64,000 nt of DNA from Bacteroidota bacterium (GCA_947456625.1 CANGQJ010000005.1:88699-152698), one strand, 5' to 3'. Positions 26,351 to 36,868 are shown, counted from the first letter of the stretch. Notes: generated from the letters alone by a model not told the origin. Translations and numbers: made by a program.

Positions 26351-27619
26351 ATGCAAAATGAACAAGCTAACATTAAACAAAATTCATTTGGGGCGCTGCA
26401 AGTAACAGAGTTTAGAAATTTAATGTTGGGGAGGTTTTTATTTATCATGGGTTTAAGAATGATGGGCACTTTAGTTGGCTGGTGGATTTATGAATTAACA
26501 AACCAGCCTTTTGCCATTGGACTTATTGGTCTTGCGGAAGTAATACCAGCCGTGTCACTTTCCTTATATGCGGGACATGTAATTGATATTAGCGAAAAAA
26601 GAAAACTATTACTTAGAGGTGTAATATGTTATTTGATTTGTGCGGCTGGTTTACTTGCACTATCTATATTTAATGACAAAACAGATCATGCAAATAATCA
26701 TCCAACACTAGTCATTGCAATTTGTATTTACTTTTTAATTTTTTGTACCGGTATTATAAGATCCTTTACTGGGCCTAGTTTTGGGACTATTGTAGGTGCA
26801 ATTATTCCTAAACATTTATTACAAAATGCAACTACTTGGAGTCAAGGTATTTGGCTTACTGCCTCTATTTTGGGACATGCCATTGTAGGATTTATCATTG
26901 CCGGATTTGGACAAACTGGTGCTTTAGTTTTGGTTGTTATACTTGTAAGTTTAGGATTCATTTTTATTTCTAAAATAAACCCATTACCCCCACACGCCGA
27001 TATTATTGTGGATCAAAAACCAATGGAAAGTGTTAAAGAAGGTTTGCGATTTGTATTTAATACCAAGGAAGTATTGGGTGCGCTTTCACTGGATTTATTT
27101 GCCGTTTTATTTGGCGGTGCTGTGGCCATGATTCCCGTATTTGCAAAGGATATTTTAAAAGTAGGGCCTATTGGTTTTGGATGGTTAAATGCGGCATCTG
27201 ACATTGGTGCAATTTTAATTATTTTAATAATTACCATATTCCCTGTTAAAACCGGTCAAGGAAAAAAACTATTACTTGCAGTAGCCGGGTTTGGAGTATG
27301 TATAATCGTGTTTGCACTTTCTAAAATATTTTGGATCTCATTTATAGCACTCGTTATTAGTGGAATTTTAGACGGGTTTAGTATGATATTTAGAGGCACC
27401 ATTGTACAATTAAAAACCCCCGATCATATGCGCGGCAGGGTAATGAGCGTAAACTCCATGTTTATAAATAGCAGCAATGAATTAGGTCAATTTGAAAGTG
27501 GTGTGGCTGCTAAATTAATGGGCGTAATTCCATCCGTTGTATTTGGAGGTAGTATGACTTTACTAGTTGTATTTGTTACTTGGTTTAAAGCACCTAGTTT
27601 ACGTAAAATGGAATATTAG
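26351..27619 (+). CDS. MFS transporter
   Basis: This 422-residue protein has about 12 hydrophobic helices in the major facilitator pattern, with GRFLFIMGLRMMGTLVGWWI as the first helix, YAGHVIDISEKRKLLL as the loop 2-3 motif and a central cytoplasmic loop around residues 205-225. The C-half segment LKTPDHMRGRVMSVNSMF is typical of the MFS_3/EntS-like group. Substrate unknown; siderophore or drug export is only one possibility. It begins 9 bp after the deoxynucleoside kinase and may be part of the same transcript. Confidence 0.82.
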   Translation: MQNEQANIKQNSFGALQVTEFRNLMLGRFLFIMGLRMMGTLVGWWIYELTNQPFAIGLIGLAEVIPAVSLSLYAGHVIDISEKRKLLLRGVICYLICAAGLLALSIFNDKTDHANNHPTLVIAICIYFLIFCTGIIRSFTGPSFGTIVGAIIPKHLLQNATTWSQGIWLTASILGHAIVGFIIAGFGQTGALVLVVILVSLGFIFISKINPLPPHADIIVDQKPMESVKEGLRFVFNTKEVLGALSLDLFAVLFGGAVAMIPVFAKDILKVGPIGFGWLNAASDIGAILIILIITIFPVKTGQGKKLLLAVAGFGVCIIVFALSKIFWISFIALVISGILDGFSMIFRGTIVQLKTPDHMRGRVMSVNSMFINSSNELGQFESGVAAKLMGVIPSVVFGGSMTLLVVFVTWFKAPSLRKMEY

Positions 27620-27651
27620 TATTTGCAATTATTTATCAGCAGTAACTAATT

Positions 27652-28233
27652 TTATTTCGCTAACAGTCCAATCATAACATCATGCACTGCTGGACAGAAT
27701 TCTGCATTCTTCATGGTGATTTTATCTCTTTTAAAGAAAACATCTTCGTCGGTATAAGGGAACCTTTCACAATCCGTAGGCCTATGATCGTAAATACTAC
27801 AAGTATTATCGGTGTCCAAAAAAGGACATGGCTTTGTTTTTACAACATAATCCCCCTCATTGTCCATAGATAAATATTTTTCAATAAAGGCTACTTCCTT
27901 CATCCCCATAGCCTTACTAATGCGCTTAATATCGGGCATTTTAAAGCGTGGTGAATAATTTTTGCAGCACCTTGCGCAATCTAAACAGTTTATTTTTTCA
28001 AAAGCCGCATCATGCAAATCTGGCAATTGTTTTAAAATAACGCGTTTATCCACTCGTTTCAAAAAGTTTTGAAACTTTTTGAGTATCTCTGGGGCAGGAG
28101 TTTCGTATAAATGTTCAACAGATGGGGCCATAACTAGCTCAAAGGTACCTATTTTATGGGTCATCCACAACCTTTCCCCACCCACTTTATTCGCTTTCAT
28201 TAAGCCTTGATAATTAAGTATATTTGTGGCCAT
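27652..28233 (-). CDS. YkgJ-family cysteine-cluster protein
   Basis: The protein (193 aa) belongs to the YkgJ/UPF0153 cysteine-cluster family, thought to bind Zn or an Fe-S cluster; no function is settled. Cysteines appear in CLDCARCC, then [24 protein letters not shown] and a final EFCPAVH. The start at ATG 28231-28233 places it 15 bp from the divergent gcvP gene; another ATG at 28198-28200 is possible. Its first codons overlap the probable gcvP promoter box. Confidence 0.85.
   Translation of the reverse strand: MATNILNYQGLMKANKVGGERLWMTHKIGTFELVMAPSVEHLYETPAPEILKKFQNFLKRVDKRVILKQLPDLHDAAFEKINCLDCARCCKNYSPRFKMPDIKRISKAMGMKEVAFIEKYLSMDNEGDYVVKTKPCPFLDTDNTCSIYDHRPTDCERFPYTDEDVFFKRDKITMKNAEFCPAVHDVMIGLLAK
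28219..28226 (+). promoter_or_regulatory. Bacteroidota-type -7 box for gcvP
   Basis: TATATTTG matches TAnnTTTG and ends 22 bases before the gcvP ATG. It lies inside the 5' end of the divergent YkgJ-family gene, so the two genes share a very compact control region with no room for a glycine riboswitch. Confidence 0.4.
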
Positions 28234-28248
28234 TTAAAACCTTCTTTT

Positions 28249-31107
28249 ATGTTGCAATCAAGTACAAGTGGAGCAGAGTTTATCAAAAGACATATTGGCC
28301 CTAGTGATGCCGATACTCAAAAAATGCTAGAAAGCATTGGTGCAAAATCCTTAAATGAATTAATTGAAAAAACAGTTCCTAATAATATTCGCTTAAAACA
28401 GCCAATGAATATTCCAACAGGCTTGTCCGAGTTTGAAATGTTACAAGCTTTGCAAGCAGTTGGGTCAAAAAACATAGTTGCCAAAAATTTTATTGGACAA
28501 GGTTACTATGGCACAATAACGCCAAGTGTAATTCTTAGAAATATTTTTGAAAACCCAGGTTGGTATACTCAATACACTCCTTACCAAGCCGAAATTGCTC
28601 AAGGTCGTTTAGAAAGTTTATTAAACTACCAAACAATGGTGTCCGACTTAACAGGACTTCCAATTGCAAATGCATCTTTACTTGACGAAGCAACAGCTGC
28701 TGCCGAAGCCATGGCAATGATATTTAACCATGTGAATAAAGGGGACAATATCACGCAACCCAAATTATTTGTTGATGCAAATATATTTGCACAAACAAAG
28801 GATGTATTAGTTACAAGAGCTAATCCAATTGGCATTGAATTAGTAGAGGGCGATTTTCAATCATCCAATATTGACAATAGTTACTTTGGTGCCATTATTC
28901 AATATCCAAACAGCAATGGTTCAATTGAGGACTACGAAACATTTATTAATAATGTGCATACTTCTGGCGGTCTTGTAATTTTAATTGCAGACATTTTATC
29001 ACTTACTTTATTAAAAAGCCCAGGTGAGCTAAATGCGGACGTAGCAGTTGGGAATACACAACGCTTTGGCGTTCCAATGGGATTTGGCGGACCTCATGCT
29101 GCTTACTTTGCAACCAAAGATGAATTTAAAAGAGGGATGCCAGGTCGTTTAATTGGCGTGAGTGTGGATGCTCAAGGAAACCGTGCTTTAAGAATGGCAT
29201 TACAAACTCGCGAGCAACATATTAAACGTGAAAAAGCAACATCAAATATTTGTACCGCACAAGCATTACTAGCTAATATGGCCGTGATGTATGCTGTATA
29301 CCATGGTCCTAATGGCATTAAAAAAATTGCAGAAAAAGTACATGGTCTTGCTCAAAGCTTGGATCAACAACTTCAATCAATTGGTATTCAACAAAATAAT
29401 ACATTTTACTTTGATACGTTAAATATAAGTGGATTTGATAGTGCTGCTTTAAATAAACTAGCTAGCGAGGCTCAAATTAATTTTAACTATTTTAAAAACG
29501 GATCAGTAGGAATTACAATTGACGAAACAACCTCTGCTCAAGATATACATGCTATTGTTACTTTATTTGAAAAATTAACGGGCAAAAAAGCAAATGCTAC
29601 CAATGCTGCTGTAAAAAATGCAAATATTCAATTAAGTCTTGTAAGAACATCTAAATATTTATTACACCCTGTTTTTAATTCCCATCATAGTGAAACTCAA
29701 ATGATGCGTTATATTAAACAACTTGAAAATAAAGACCTGTCCTTAAATACAAGTATGATTAGCTTGGGAAGTTGTACCATGAAATTAAATGCAGCTACTG
29801 AAATGATTCCAGTAAGTTGGCCTGCATTTAGTAACATGCACCCATTTGCACCAAGTAATCAAACTAAAGGTTACCAGGAGATAGCAGCAGAACTTAGTAA
29901 GTATTTATGTGAAACCACTGGCTTTACTGCTTGTAGTTTACAACCTAATAGCGGTGCACAGGGCGAATATGCTGGTTTATTAACTATCAGGTCTTATCAT
30001 AAAGCACGCAACCAAACCAACAGAGATATTGTATTAATTCCAATTAGTGCACATGGTACCAACCCTGCTAGTGCGGTTATGGCAGGTTTTAAAGTAGTGG
30101 TAGTTGCATGTGATGCTGCTGGAAATATTGATTTTGCAGATTTAAAAGCAAAAGCAACCGAGCATAAAGATAATTTAGGCGCCTTAATGGTTACTTATCC
30201 AAGTACACATGGCGTTTTTGAAGAAACCATTATTGATATATGCCAGACCATTCATGATTTAGGTGGTTTAGTATATATGGATGGTGCAAATATGAATGCC
30301 CAAGTTGGATTAACTAGTCCAGGAAATATTGGTGCCGATGTTTGTCATTTAAACTTACACAAAACATTTGCAATTCCGCACGGCGGTGGCGGCCCTGGCA
30401 TGGGACCTATTTGTGTGAATGATAAATTAGCTCCATATTTACCAGGTCATTTTAACAATGGGGATGGCGAAAATGCAGTAAGTGCTGCACCAATAGGATC
30501 AGCAAGTATTTTATTAATTAGTTACGCATATATTAAAATGCTAGGTGCAGAAGGTTTAACACTTTCAACTGCATATGCAATTATGAATGCGAATTATATG
30601 AAGTCGAGACTTGAAAAATATTATACTATTTTATACGCAGGAAAAAATGGCACTTGTGCACACGAGTTTATTATTGACCTTAGACCATTTAAAGCAAGTG
30701 CTGGTATTGAAGCCGAAGATGTTGCTAAACGTTTAATAGACTATGGTTTTCACGCGCCAACTATGAGTTTCCCTGTAGCAGGCACTATAATGATTGAGCC
30801 AACCGAAAGTGAGGATAAGGCAGAATTAGATCGTTTTTGCGACGCATTAATTGGCATACACAGCGAAATAATAGCAATTGAAAATGGTCAAATGGATAAA
30901 GTAGATAACCCATTAAAAAATGCACCACATACTCAAAATGTTATTTGTGCAGATAATTGGGCGCATGCTTATTCAAGAGAGGTTGCTGCTTTCCCATTAC
31001 CTTATGTAAAACAAAATAAATTCTGGCCAACTGTGGCAAGAGTAAATAATACACATGGTGATCGCAATTTAATTTGTACTTGTGAGCCAGTTGCATCCTA
31101 CGCCTAA
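28249..31107 (+). CDS. gcvP: Glycine dehydrogenase (decarboxylating), P-protein
   Basis: GcvP decarboxylates glycine with pyridoxal phosphate and passes the aminomethyl group to the H protein lipoyl arm. The single-chain form of 952 residues is complete: N-terminal half with [25 protein letters not shown] and [17 protein letters not shown]-terminal half with [10 protein letters not shown], and the PLP lysine in [17 protein letters not shown]. The start is the ATG at 28249 (MLQSSTSG); a longer frame from a TTG at 28207 overlaps the divergent gene. gcvT and gcvH are not in the window. Confidence 0.97.
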   Translation: MLQSSTSGAEFIKRHIGPSDADTQKMLESIGAKSLNELIEKTVPNNIRLKQPMNIPTGLSEFEMLQALQAVGSKNIVAKNFIGQGYYGTITPSVILRNIFENPGWYTQYTPYQAEIAQGRLESLLNYQTMVSDLTGLPIANASLLDEATAAAEAMAMIFNHVNKGDNITQPKLFVDANIFAQTKDVLVTRANPIGIELVEGDFQSSNIDNSYFGAIIQYPNSNGSIEDYETFINNVHTSGGLVILIADILSLTLLKSPGELNADVAVGNTQRFGVPMGFGGPHAAYFATKDEFKRGMPGRLIGVSVDAQGNRALRMALQTREQHIKREKATSNICTAQALLANMAVMYAVYHGPNGIKKIAEKVHGLAQSLDQQLQSIGIQQNNTFYFDTLNISGFDSAALNKLASEAQINFNYFKNGSVGITIDETTSAQDIHAIVTLFEKLTGKKANATNAAVKNANIQLSLVRTSKYLLHPVFNSHHSETQMMRYIKQLENKDLSLNTSMISLGSCTMKLNAATEMIPVSWPAFSNMHPFAPSNQTKGYQEIAAELSKYLCETTGFTACSLQPNSGAQGEYAGLLTIRSYHKARNQTNRDIVLIPISAHGTNPASAVMAGFKVVVVACDAAGNIDFADLKAKATEHKDNLGALMVTYPSTHGVFEETIIDICQTIHDLGGLVYMDGANMNAQVGLTSPGNIGADVCHLNLHKTFAIPHGGGGPGMGPICVNDKLAPYLPGHFNNGDGENAVSAAPIGSASILLISYAYIKMLGAEGLTLSTAYAIMNANYMKSRLEKYYTILYAGKNGTCAHEFIIDLRPFKASAGIEAEDVAKRLIDYGFHAPTMSFPVAGTIMIEPTESEDKAELDRFCDALIGIHSEIIAIENGQMDKVDNPLKNAPHTQNVICADNWAHAYSREVAAFPLPYVKQNKFWPTVARVNNTHGDRNLICTCEPVASYA

Positions 31108-31142
31108 TTGTAAGCAAATACATATTTAGTAACTTAAAATAC

Positions 31143-31181
31143 AAAAAGCCCCATTAGGTAAAATACTTAATGGGGCTTTTT
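31143..31181. terminator. Bidirectional intrinsic terminator after gcvP
   Basis: AAAAAGCCCCATTA (31143-31156) pairs perfectly with TAATGGGGCTTTTT (31168-31181) and has T-rich tails on both strands. It can stop gcvP from the left and the small HTH gene (31202-31612) from the right. Confidence 0.88.
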
Positions 31182-31201
31182 TTAGGCAATTAACTTAATA
31201 A

Positions 31202-31612
31202 TTATCTAATATCTGCAATAGTGCTGGTGTGATTGGTATTGCTTAACATAAATTCATACAATCCAATAATTTTTTCTTTGTCTTTTACTAAAATATTTAA
31301 ACGTTCTAAATCGGATTCTAGGTTTTTTAATTTTTTACTCTCCGATTCATATCTTATGGTAAAGTCATCGGGCCTAACCCTATTCATTGAACTTCCATCA
31401 AGAATCATTTGTCCATCACCAGTTAATACCCATAAAATATTGAGTTCAGGAAAGTAGTTGTGAATTTTAATTAAGATGTCTGACCCAACTGAACCCAGGT
31501 TTTTAAGTTGTTTTGAATAATACCCATTGGATAAATGAATATTTCTTTCAAAGGAATGAGGTGAGATTGACCTAAACTGTAGGTACATTGCAATTCTTTC
31601 AATTGGTTTCAT
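31202..31612 (-). CDS. Small HTH (XRE-like) DNA-binding protein
   Basis: This 136-residue protein resembles the phage-repressor-like HTH family frequent in Bacteroidota. Residues 1-65 give the helical HTH (IERIAMYLQFRSISPHSFER, then LSNGYYSKQ) and end with the typical YFPELNILWVLTGDGQMIL segment. A coiled-coil-like stretch (about 88-118, SKKLKNLESDLERLNILVKD) follows and may mediate dimerisation. It is a lone regulator with its own terminator. A pair of 17-bp direct repeats starts about 65 bases upstream of its ATG and is a candidate operator. Targets unknown. Confidence 0.78.
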   Translation of the reverse strand: MKPIERIAMYLQFRSISPHSFERNIHLSNGYYSKQLKNLGSVGSDILIKIHNYFPELNILWVLTGDGQMILDGSSMNRVRPDDFTIRYESESKKLKNLESDLERLNILVKDKEKIIGLYEFMLSNTNHTSTIADIR

Positions 31613-31676
31613 AGATAATTGTTTTATTGGTTATAGAACATATCCAATATTAAAACCAATCATCATATTAAAGAAA

Positions 31677-31715
31677 ATACTTAGGCCTCATTTTGCATAT
31701 ACTTAGGCCTCATTT
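31677..31715. repeat. Two 17-bp direct repeats, 22-bp period
   Basis: ATACTTAGGCCTCATTT occurs at 31677-31693 and identically at 31699-31715, separated by 5 bp. Each copy holds the palindrome AGGCCT. The 22-bp spacing is about two helical turns. The pair lies between the ABC-F gene end and the HTH gene start, where a promoter or operator of the HTH gene is expected. Confidence 0.9.
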
Positions 31716-31738
31716 GTATATGGCAGTAATAATGTTAA

Positions 31739-33652
31739 TTATTGCTTTTCGCTTAGCTCAAGCCATCTTAATTCAGCAGTTTCAAGCATTTCATTTACTT
31801 TAGATAAGTCCTCACTGATAGCAATAATTTCCTCGTAATTTAAATTAGGATTATTTAACTTTTGAGTCAACTCCTGCTTTTTAACTTCAAGCAAAGGCAT
31901 TTCCTTGTTTAAATTTTCAAGTTCCAATTTTTCCTTATACGTTAGCTTCTCGGCTTGTTTTTTTTCAGTAACAGGTGTAATAGTAGTAGTTGCTTTTATT
32001 GGCTCAGGAGTAACTTCCTTAGAAACACTAATATCTGTGCTTAGTGAAGCATAGCTTTGTTTTGATTTTTCTAAAATTCTAAACTGTGTATAGTTGCCTG
32101 GATAATCGCGTATCACTCCTTCTCCTTCAAAAATAAATAAGTGATCCACTAGTTTGTCCATAAAATACCTGTCATGCGAAACAAGTAATACACAGCCTGC
32201 GTAGTCTAATAAAAATTGTTCAAGTACCGCAAGGGTTGGTAAATCTAAGTCGTTGGTAGGCTCATCTAATATTAAGAAATTGGGATTCTTAAATAATATT
32301 GTTAAAAGCTGTAAACGTTTTTTTTCGCCTCCGCTTAATGCGCTTAAATAAGTGTATTGTTTGTCTGGAGTAAATAAAAACAATTCTAAAAACTGGGCTG
32401 CACTTAAGGAACCGCCACTAGCTAAAGGAAACTGCTCTGCAAAAGTTTTTAAATACTCAATAACACGCATATCTTTTTTATATACCAGGCCTTCCTGAGA
32501 AAAGTGTCCAAACACAATGGTTTCACCCACATTAATTTTACCACTATCTGGTTGCGTAATGCCTTGTAATATTTGTAAAAAAGTACTTTTGCCAACTCCA
32601 TTTTTACCAACAATACCTATTCGCTCACCTTTACTAAAAGTATAATCAAACCCTTTTAAGACTACCAAATCCCCGTAGGATTTATACACTTTTTTTGCCT
32701 CAATAATTTTTCCTCCCAAACGGGTCATCTTCATGTCCAATTGCAAATTGGCATCATCAATTTTTTGTTTTGCCTTTGCTTCTACTTCATAAAAATTATC
32801 CTGCCTACTTTTACTTTTTGTAGTTCTTGCTTTGGGTTGCTTACGCATCCATTCTAATTCTTTTCTAAATGTATTTTTTGCTTTGTCAATGCTTGCAAGT
32901 TCCGATTCTATACGTGCAGCTTTTTTTTCTAAATAATTTTCATAGTCCCCTTTATAGCTGTACAATTTTTCACGCTCTAGTTCCCAAATTTCATCGGTAA
33001 CTGCTTCTAAAAAATACCTATCATGAGACACTAATAATAAAGTAACTTTTTCCTGCTCTAAATAATTTTCAAGCCATTCAATCATATTTAAATCCAAATG
33101 ATTTGTAGGTTCATCCATTAATAACAAAACATGCTTTGGCTCAAATCCAATTTGTATTAAAGTTTTAGCCAAGGAAACGCGTTTACGTTGTCCTCCACTT
33201 AATTTAGAAACGGGTTGCTCTAAATGATGAATATTTAACTGCGTTAAAATGGTTTTTACTTTTGACTCAAAATCCCAAGCATTATTTTCTTCCATTTCCA
33301 TAATGGCATTGGTAATCATGTCCTCATCCTCAGACTCCATGGCCATTTCATAATTACTTATGGCTTTCATAGTAGGATGGTCCTGATTAAATAGGTTTTG
33401 TGTTACTGTAGCAGTTTCAATAAATTGTGGGTCTTGCTCAAATAGGACCAAATGGACATCCTTGTGAATTTTACAAGTACCTGTATCGGGGTGCTCTTTC
33501 CCAGATAAAATACGCAGTAAGGTGCTTTTCCCAACTCCATTTCTTGCTATTAGGGCAATTCGGTCACCCTCGTTTATATTAAAACTAATCCCCTTAAAAA
33601 GCGGAGTAATTCCATAACTTTTGGTAAGCCCTTCGACCGATACATAATGCAT
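31739..33652 (-). CDS. ABC-F family ATPase (Uup-like)
   Basis: A soluble twin-ABC protein (637 aa) starting at ATG 33650-33652 (MHYVSVEG). Domain one carries Walker A ARNGVGKST and signature LSGGQRKRVSLAK; domain two GKNGVGKST and LSGGEKKRLQLL; the linker is the basic ABC-F P-site tRNA interaction motif region with KQPKARTTKSKSRQ. A C-terminal coiled coil (about 570-637) matches the Uup-type branch. ABC-F proteins act on ribosomes as translation factors; there are no transmembrane segments, so it is not a transporter. Resistance-type function is not indicated. It diverges from ispH. Confidence 0.92.
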   Translation of the reverse strand: MHYVSVEGLTKSYGITPLFKGISFNINEGDRIALIARNGVGKSTLLRILSGKEHPDTGTCKIHKDVHLVLFEQDPQFIETATVTQNLFNQDHPTMKAISNYEMAMESEDEDMITNAIMEMEENNAWDFESKVKTILTQLNIHHLEQPVSKLSGGQRKRVSLAKTLIQIGFEPKHVLLLMDEPTNHLDLNMIEWLENYLEQEKVTLLLVSHDRYFLEAVTDEIWELEREKLYSYKGDYENYLEKKAARIESELASIDKAKNTFRKELEWMRKQPKARTTKSKSRQDNFYEVEAKAKQKIDDANLQLDMKMTRLGGKIIEAKKVYKSYGDLVVLKGFDYTFSKGERIGIVGKNGVGKSTFLQILQGITQPDSGKINVGETIVFGHFSQEGLVYKKDMRVIEYLKTFAEQFPLASGGSLSAAQFLELFLFTPDKQYTYLSALSGGEKKRLQLLTILFKNPNFLILDEPTNDLDLPTLAVLEQFLLDYAGCVLLVSHDRYFMDKLVDHLFIFEGEGVIRDYPGNYTQFRILEKSKQSYASLSTDISVSKEVTPEPIKATTTITPVTEKKQAEKLTYKEKLELENLNKEMPLLEVKKQELTQKLNNPNLNYEEIIAISEDLSKVNEMLETAELRWLELSEKQ

Positions 33653-33696
33653 GGCGCAAAGATAAGCCCCCAATGCAAGGAAGCCGTATTTTATTG

Positions 33697-33704
33697 TACT
33701 TTTG
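33697..33704 (+). promoter_or_regulatory. Bacteroidota-type -7 box for ispH
   Basis: TACTTTTG matches TAnnTTTG, lies in the ABC-F/ispH divergent gap and ends 27 bases before the ispH ATG. No good -33 element was recognised. Confidence 0.45.
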
Positions 33705-33731
33705 TCCCTGACAAACTTAAATAGTTTAAAG

Positions 33732-34958
33732 ATGAAGCAATTTTTAGTTCCAAATGGTTATAGAAGTCGTTTAATTTCTGCTATCAAGCAAAAAAGAAAA
33801 GAGGACGATAAATTAAAGAAGGACTTTAGTCCTACACTCCTTGACCTTGGACCTGTTCAATTTTATTTGGCTAGACATTTTGGATTTTGTTATGGGGTAG
33901 AAAATGCAATAAATATTGCTTACAAAACAATTGAAGAAAATAAAGGAAAGCGAATTTTTTTACTTAGTGAAATGATTCACAACCCACAAGTAAATGCAGA
34001 CCTAATTCAAAAAGGGGTAAAATTTTTACACGATACCAATGGGAATACTATTATTCCTTTAGAAGAACTAACGCACGAGGATGTGGTCATGATTCCAGCT
34101 TTTGGAACCACATTGGAACTTGAACAAAAAATTCAAGATAAAGGAATTGAAATTCAAAAATATAATACCACCTGTCCTTTTGTAGAAAAAGTATGGAACA
34201 GAAGTGAACAAATTGCAAAAAAGGGATACTCTATTATCATTCATGGAAAGCCAAAACATGAAGAAACCAGAGCTACTTTTTCACATGCAGCCGCCAATAC
34301 CCCTACCCTTATTGTAAACGACATGGAGGATACTAAAATGCTAGGTAATTATATACTTGGCACTTTAAGTGAAGCGGAATTTAGCGTTTATTTCAAAAAC
34401 AGGTATTCCAATGAATTTAATCCTAAAGTGCATTTAGAAAAAATTGGAGTGGTAAACCAAACCACACAACTAGCAACAGATACTCAAGCAATCTCTGATT
34501 ATTTAAAAAATGTCATAGTTCAAAAATATGGTGTCGAAAACCTAGCAAAACATTTTGCAGACACTAGGGATACTTTATGTTATGCAACCAACGACAACCA
34601 GTCTGCAGTTATAGGTTTACTTAAAACAACAGCCGATTTGGCCATTGTAATGGGCGGAAAAAATAGCAGTAACAGCTCTCACTTAGTAGAATTATGTGAG
34701 CAAAAATTACCTACTTATTTCTTAGACGACGCAAGTAAAATTATTAACCAAGAAGAAATGATTTCAAACGACTGGAAAAATAAAGAGGCCATTAAAATAA
34801 ATAACTACTTGCCCAATAAACCCATTGTTAAAATATTAATTACCAGTGGCGCAAGCTGTCCCGACGCTGTGGTTGAGGCTGCAATTCAAAAAATTGCAGG
34901 CTTTTATAATGTGTCAGATAAATTAGATGCGCTAACTGCAGTTTGGGAGGAAAGTTAA
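33732..34958 (+). CDS. ispH: 4-hydroxy-3-methylbut-2-enyl diphosphate reductase
   Basis: IspH is the last enzyme of the MEP isoprenoid pathway, a 4Fe-4S protein giving IPP and DMAPP. Three cluster cysteines are seen: FGFCYGVENA (Cys53), NTTCPFVEKVW (Cys148) and SGASCPDAVVE near the C terminus, plus a conserved HGKPKHEET histidine segment. At 408 residues it is about 100 longer than the E. coli form and resembles the longer IspH also seen in cyanobacteria and plants. The ATG at 33732 is preferred to an upstream TTG at 33702. Confidence 0.94.
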   Translation: MKQFLVPNGYRSRLISAIKQKRKEDDKLKKDFSPTLLDLGPVQFYLARHFGFCYGVENAINIAYKTIEENKGKRIFLLSEMIHNPQVNADLIQKGVKFLHDTNGNTIIPLEELTHEDVVMIPAFGTTLELEQKIQDKGIEIQKYNTTCPFVEKVWNRSEQIAKKGYSIIIHGKPKHEETRATFSHAAANTPTLIVNDMEDTKMLGNYILGTLSEAEFSVYFKNRYSNEFNPKVHLEKIGVVNQTTQLATDTQAISDYLKNVIVQKYGVENLAKHFADTRDTLCYATNDNQSAVIGLLKTTADLAIVMGGKNSSNSSHLVELCEQKLPTYFLDDASKIINQEEMISNDWKNKEAIKINNYLPNKPIVKILITSGASCPDAVVEAAIQKIAGFYNVSDKLDALTAVWEES

Positions 34959-34990
34959 TTTTGGATAATAATATTAAGCCAAAAAATAAT

Positions 34991-35680
34991 TTATTTTGCT
35001 TGTTTGATTTTTTCTAGCGCCCAATTCAATGCAATTTCAAATTGCGCTTCTTTTGTAATATTACTATTGTCTAATACAACGGCATCTGCCGCTTGTTTTA
35101 AAGGACTGTGCTCCCTAGTACTATCAATTAAGTCCCTATGTTGTAAGTTTTCTGAAACCGCTTCTAATGTAATATCTGGATGCGTAACCCTAAGTTCCAA
35201 TAAACGGCGATTAGCACGTATTAATGGATCGGCAGTTACAAAAATTTTAAGTTCTGCATTTGGGAAAACAACGGTGCCAATATCTCTACCATCCATTACA
35301 ATTCCTTTTTGCTTGCCCATTGCCTGTTGTTGGGAAACGGCAAAATCTCTAACAGCAGCTATCGCAGCAACTTCACTTACTTTGGCACTTACTTTCATTT
35401 CACGAATAAGTTGCTCTACATTTTCACCATTTAAAATCATGTCACTTTTTAAACTAGTAACATTGTATTCAAACTTTAAATTAATTTCCTGAAGTGCTTT
35501 ATAAATTGCTTGGTTATCAGTAAACGAAATATTATTTCTTAAAAAATATAAAGCAATAGCTCTATACATTGCACCAGTATCAATAAATACATATTCTAGT
35601 TTTGCAGCCAATGATTTAGCTAAAGTACTTTTGCCACAGGATGAAAATCCGTCAATTGCAATTATTATTTTATTGGACAT
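34991..35680 (-). CDS. cmk: Cytidylate kinase
   Basis: Cmk phosphorylates CMP and dCMP. The 229-residue protein has the P-loop IDGFSSCGKSTLAKSL, FIDTGAMYRAIALYF, the MDGRDIGTVVFPNAELKIFVTA core and a REHSPLKQAADAVVLDNS-type end. Length is standard. It follows the Mrp gene by 9 bp on the minus strand and is convergent with ispH. Confidence 0.95.
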   Translation of the reverse strand: MSNKIIIAIDGFSSCGKSTLAKSLAAKLEYVFIDTGAMYRAIALYFLRNNISFTDNQAIYKALQEINLKFEYNVTSLKSDMILNGENVEQLIREMKVSAKVSEVAAIAAVRDFAVSQQQAMGKQKGIVMDGRDIGTVVFPNAELKIFVTADPLIRANRRLLELRVTHPDITLEAVSENLQHRDLIDSTREHSPLKQAADAVVLDNSNITKEAQFEIALNWALEKIKQAK

Positions 35681-35689
35681 GCGCTAAAA

Positions 35690-36781
35690 TTAAGATACTG
35701 AAATGGTTTGAGTTTTTGGAAGATTTGCATTACGAATTGCAATTTGTCTTACAGCCTGTGAAACCACTGCCCTTAATGCTTGTTTAGAAATTTCATCGGT
35801 ACCAACCATAGCTGGCGTACCATTGTCTCCGCCCTCACGAATTGATTGTACCAAAGGAACCTGCCCTAAGAAAGGCAAATCATATTCCTCAGCTAAATTT
35901 TTACCTCCGTCTTTTCCAAATAAATAATATTTGTTATTAGGAAGTTCTTCGGGGGTGAAATAAGCCATATTTTCAATAAGACCAACTACTGGCACTTTTA
36001 CATTTGCTTGACCAAACATAGCAATTGCTTTTTTAGCATCGGCAAGTGCAACGTTTTGAGGCGTTGTTACAATTACTACTCCTGTTACTGGAACAGTTTG
36101 CATGATAGTTAAATGAATATCTCCTGTGCCTGGTGGCATGTCAATTACTAAATAATCTAATTCTCCCCAATCTACATCGGTAATAAATTGACGTATTGCA
36201 CTACTAGCCATTGGACCTCTCCAAACTACTGCATCTTTTTCATCCACTAATAAACCAATGCTCATTAAACTAATACCAAATTTTTCTATTGGTAAAATAA
36301 TTCCCTCTCCATTTGAATCGCGCATAAGTGGTCTTTGGCCTCTTACACCAAACATTATTGGAACACTTGGGCCATAAATATCCGCATCCATAAGCCCCAC
36401 TTTAGCGCCACCCTCGGCAAGTGCTAAAGCCAAATTTGCAGAAACGGTACTTTTCCCAACACCCCCTTTACCACTCACTACCGCAATAATATTTTTTACT
36501 TTAGATAAAATTTTATCGTCTGTTTTTCTTGTACTGCTTGTATTGGAAGTAAATCCTACACTTATTACTGCTTCCTTATTCACCAATAACTTAATGGCAT
36601 TTTCACAGGCATTTTTCATCATGTCCTTCATAGGACAAGCCGGCGTTGTAAGCACAATAGTAAAGCCAACATTATTGCCTTCTATCTTTAAATCCTGAAT
36701 CATATTTAAAGTCACCAAGTCCTTTCCCAAATCCGGTTCTTGGACATTACTAAGCGCTTTTAGTACCTCTGCTTCTGTCAT
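35690..36781 (-). CDS. Mrp/NBP35-family Fe-S carrier ATPase
   Basis: This 363-residue P-loop protein of the Mrp/ApbC group is believed to deliver Fe-S clusters. An N-terminal MIP18-like (DUF59) domain (1-90, with CPMKDMMKNAC) precedes a deviant Walker A KGGVGKSTVSANLA, MDADIYGPSVPIMFG and LDYLVIDMPPGTGDIHLT. The paired CxxC motif of eukaryotic NBP35 is not apparent, so cluster binding would use other ligands. It is the first gene of the mrp-cmk pair, divergent from the CarboxypepD-like gene at 36884. Confidence 0.92.
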   Translation of the reverse strand: MTEAEVLKALSNVQEPDLGKDLVTLNMIQDLKIEGNNVGFTIVLTTPACPMKDMMKNACENAIKLLVNKEAVISVGFTSNTSSTRKTDDKILSKVKNIIAVVSGKGGVGKSTVSANLALALAEGGAKVGLMDADIYGPSVPIMFGVRGQRPLMRDSNGEGIILPIEKFGISLMSIGLLVDEKDAVVWRGPMASSAIRQFITDVDWGELDYLVIDMPPGTGDIHLTIMQTVPVTGVVIVTTPQNVALADAKKAIAMFGQANVKVPVVGLIENMAYFTPEELPNNKYYLFGKDGGKNLAEEYDLPFLGQVPLVQSIREGGDNGTPAMVGTDEISKQALRAVVSQAVRQIAIRNANLPKTQTISVS

Positions 36782-36868
36782 TTTTGGAAGTTTTTGTTAA
36801 AAAGTTAAAACACGGGCAAAGTTAATTGAAGCAAGCGTTATTTTAGCAAAAATTTCAAGGTTCTAGCT

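Noticed and set aside
28201..28248. Glycine riboswitch before gcvP
   Set aside because: Only 15 bp separate gcvP from the divergent gene, too little for a riboswitch.
31677..31715. CRISPR-like repeat
   Set aside because: Only two copies, 5-bp spacer and no cas genes.
34959..34984. Terminator between ispH and cmk
   Set aside because: TTTTGG/CCAAAA stem is short and AT-rich with no T tract after it on either strand; not strong enough to list.
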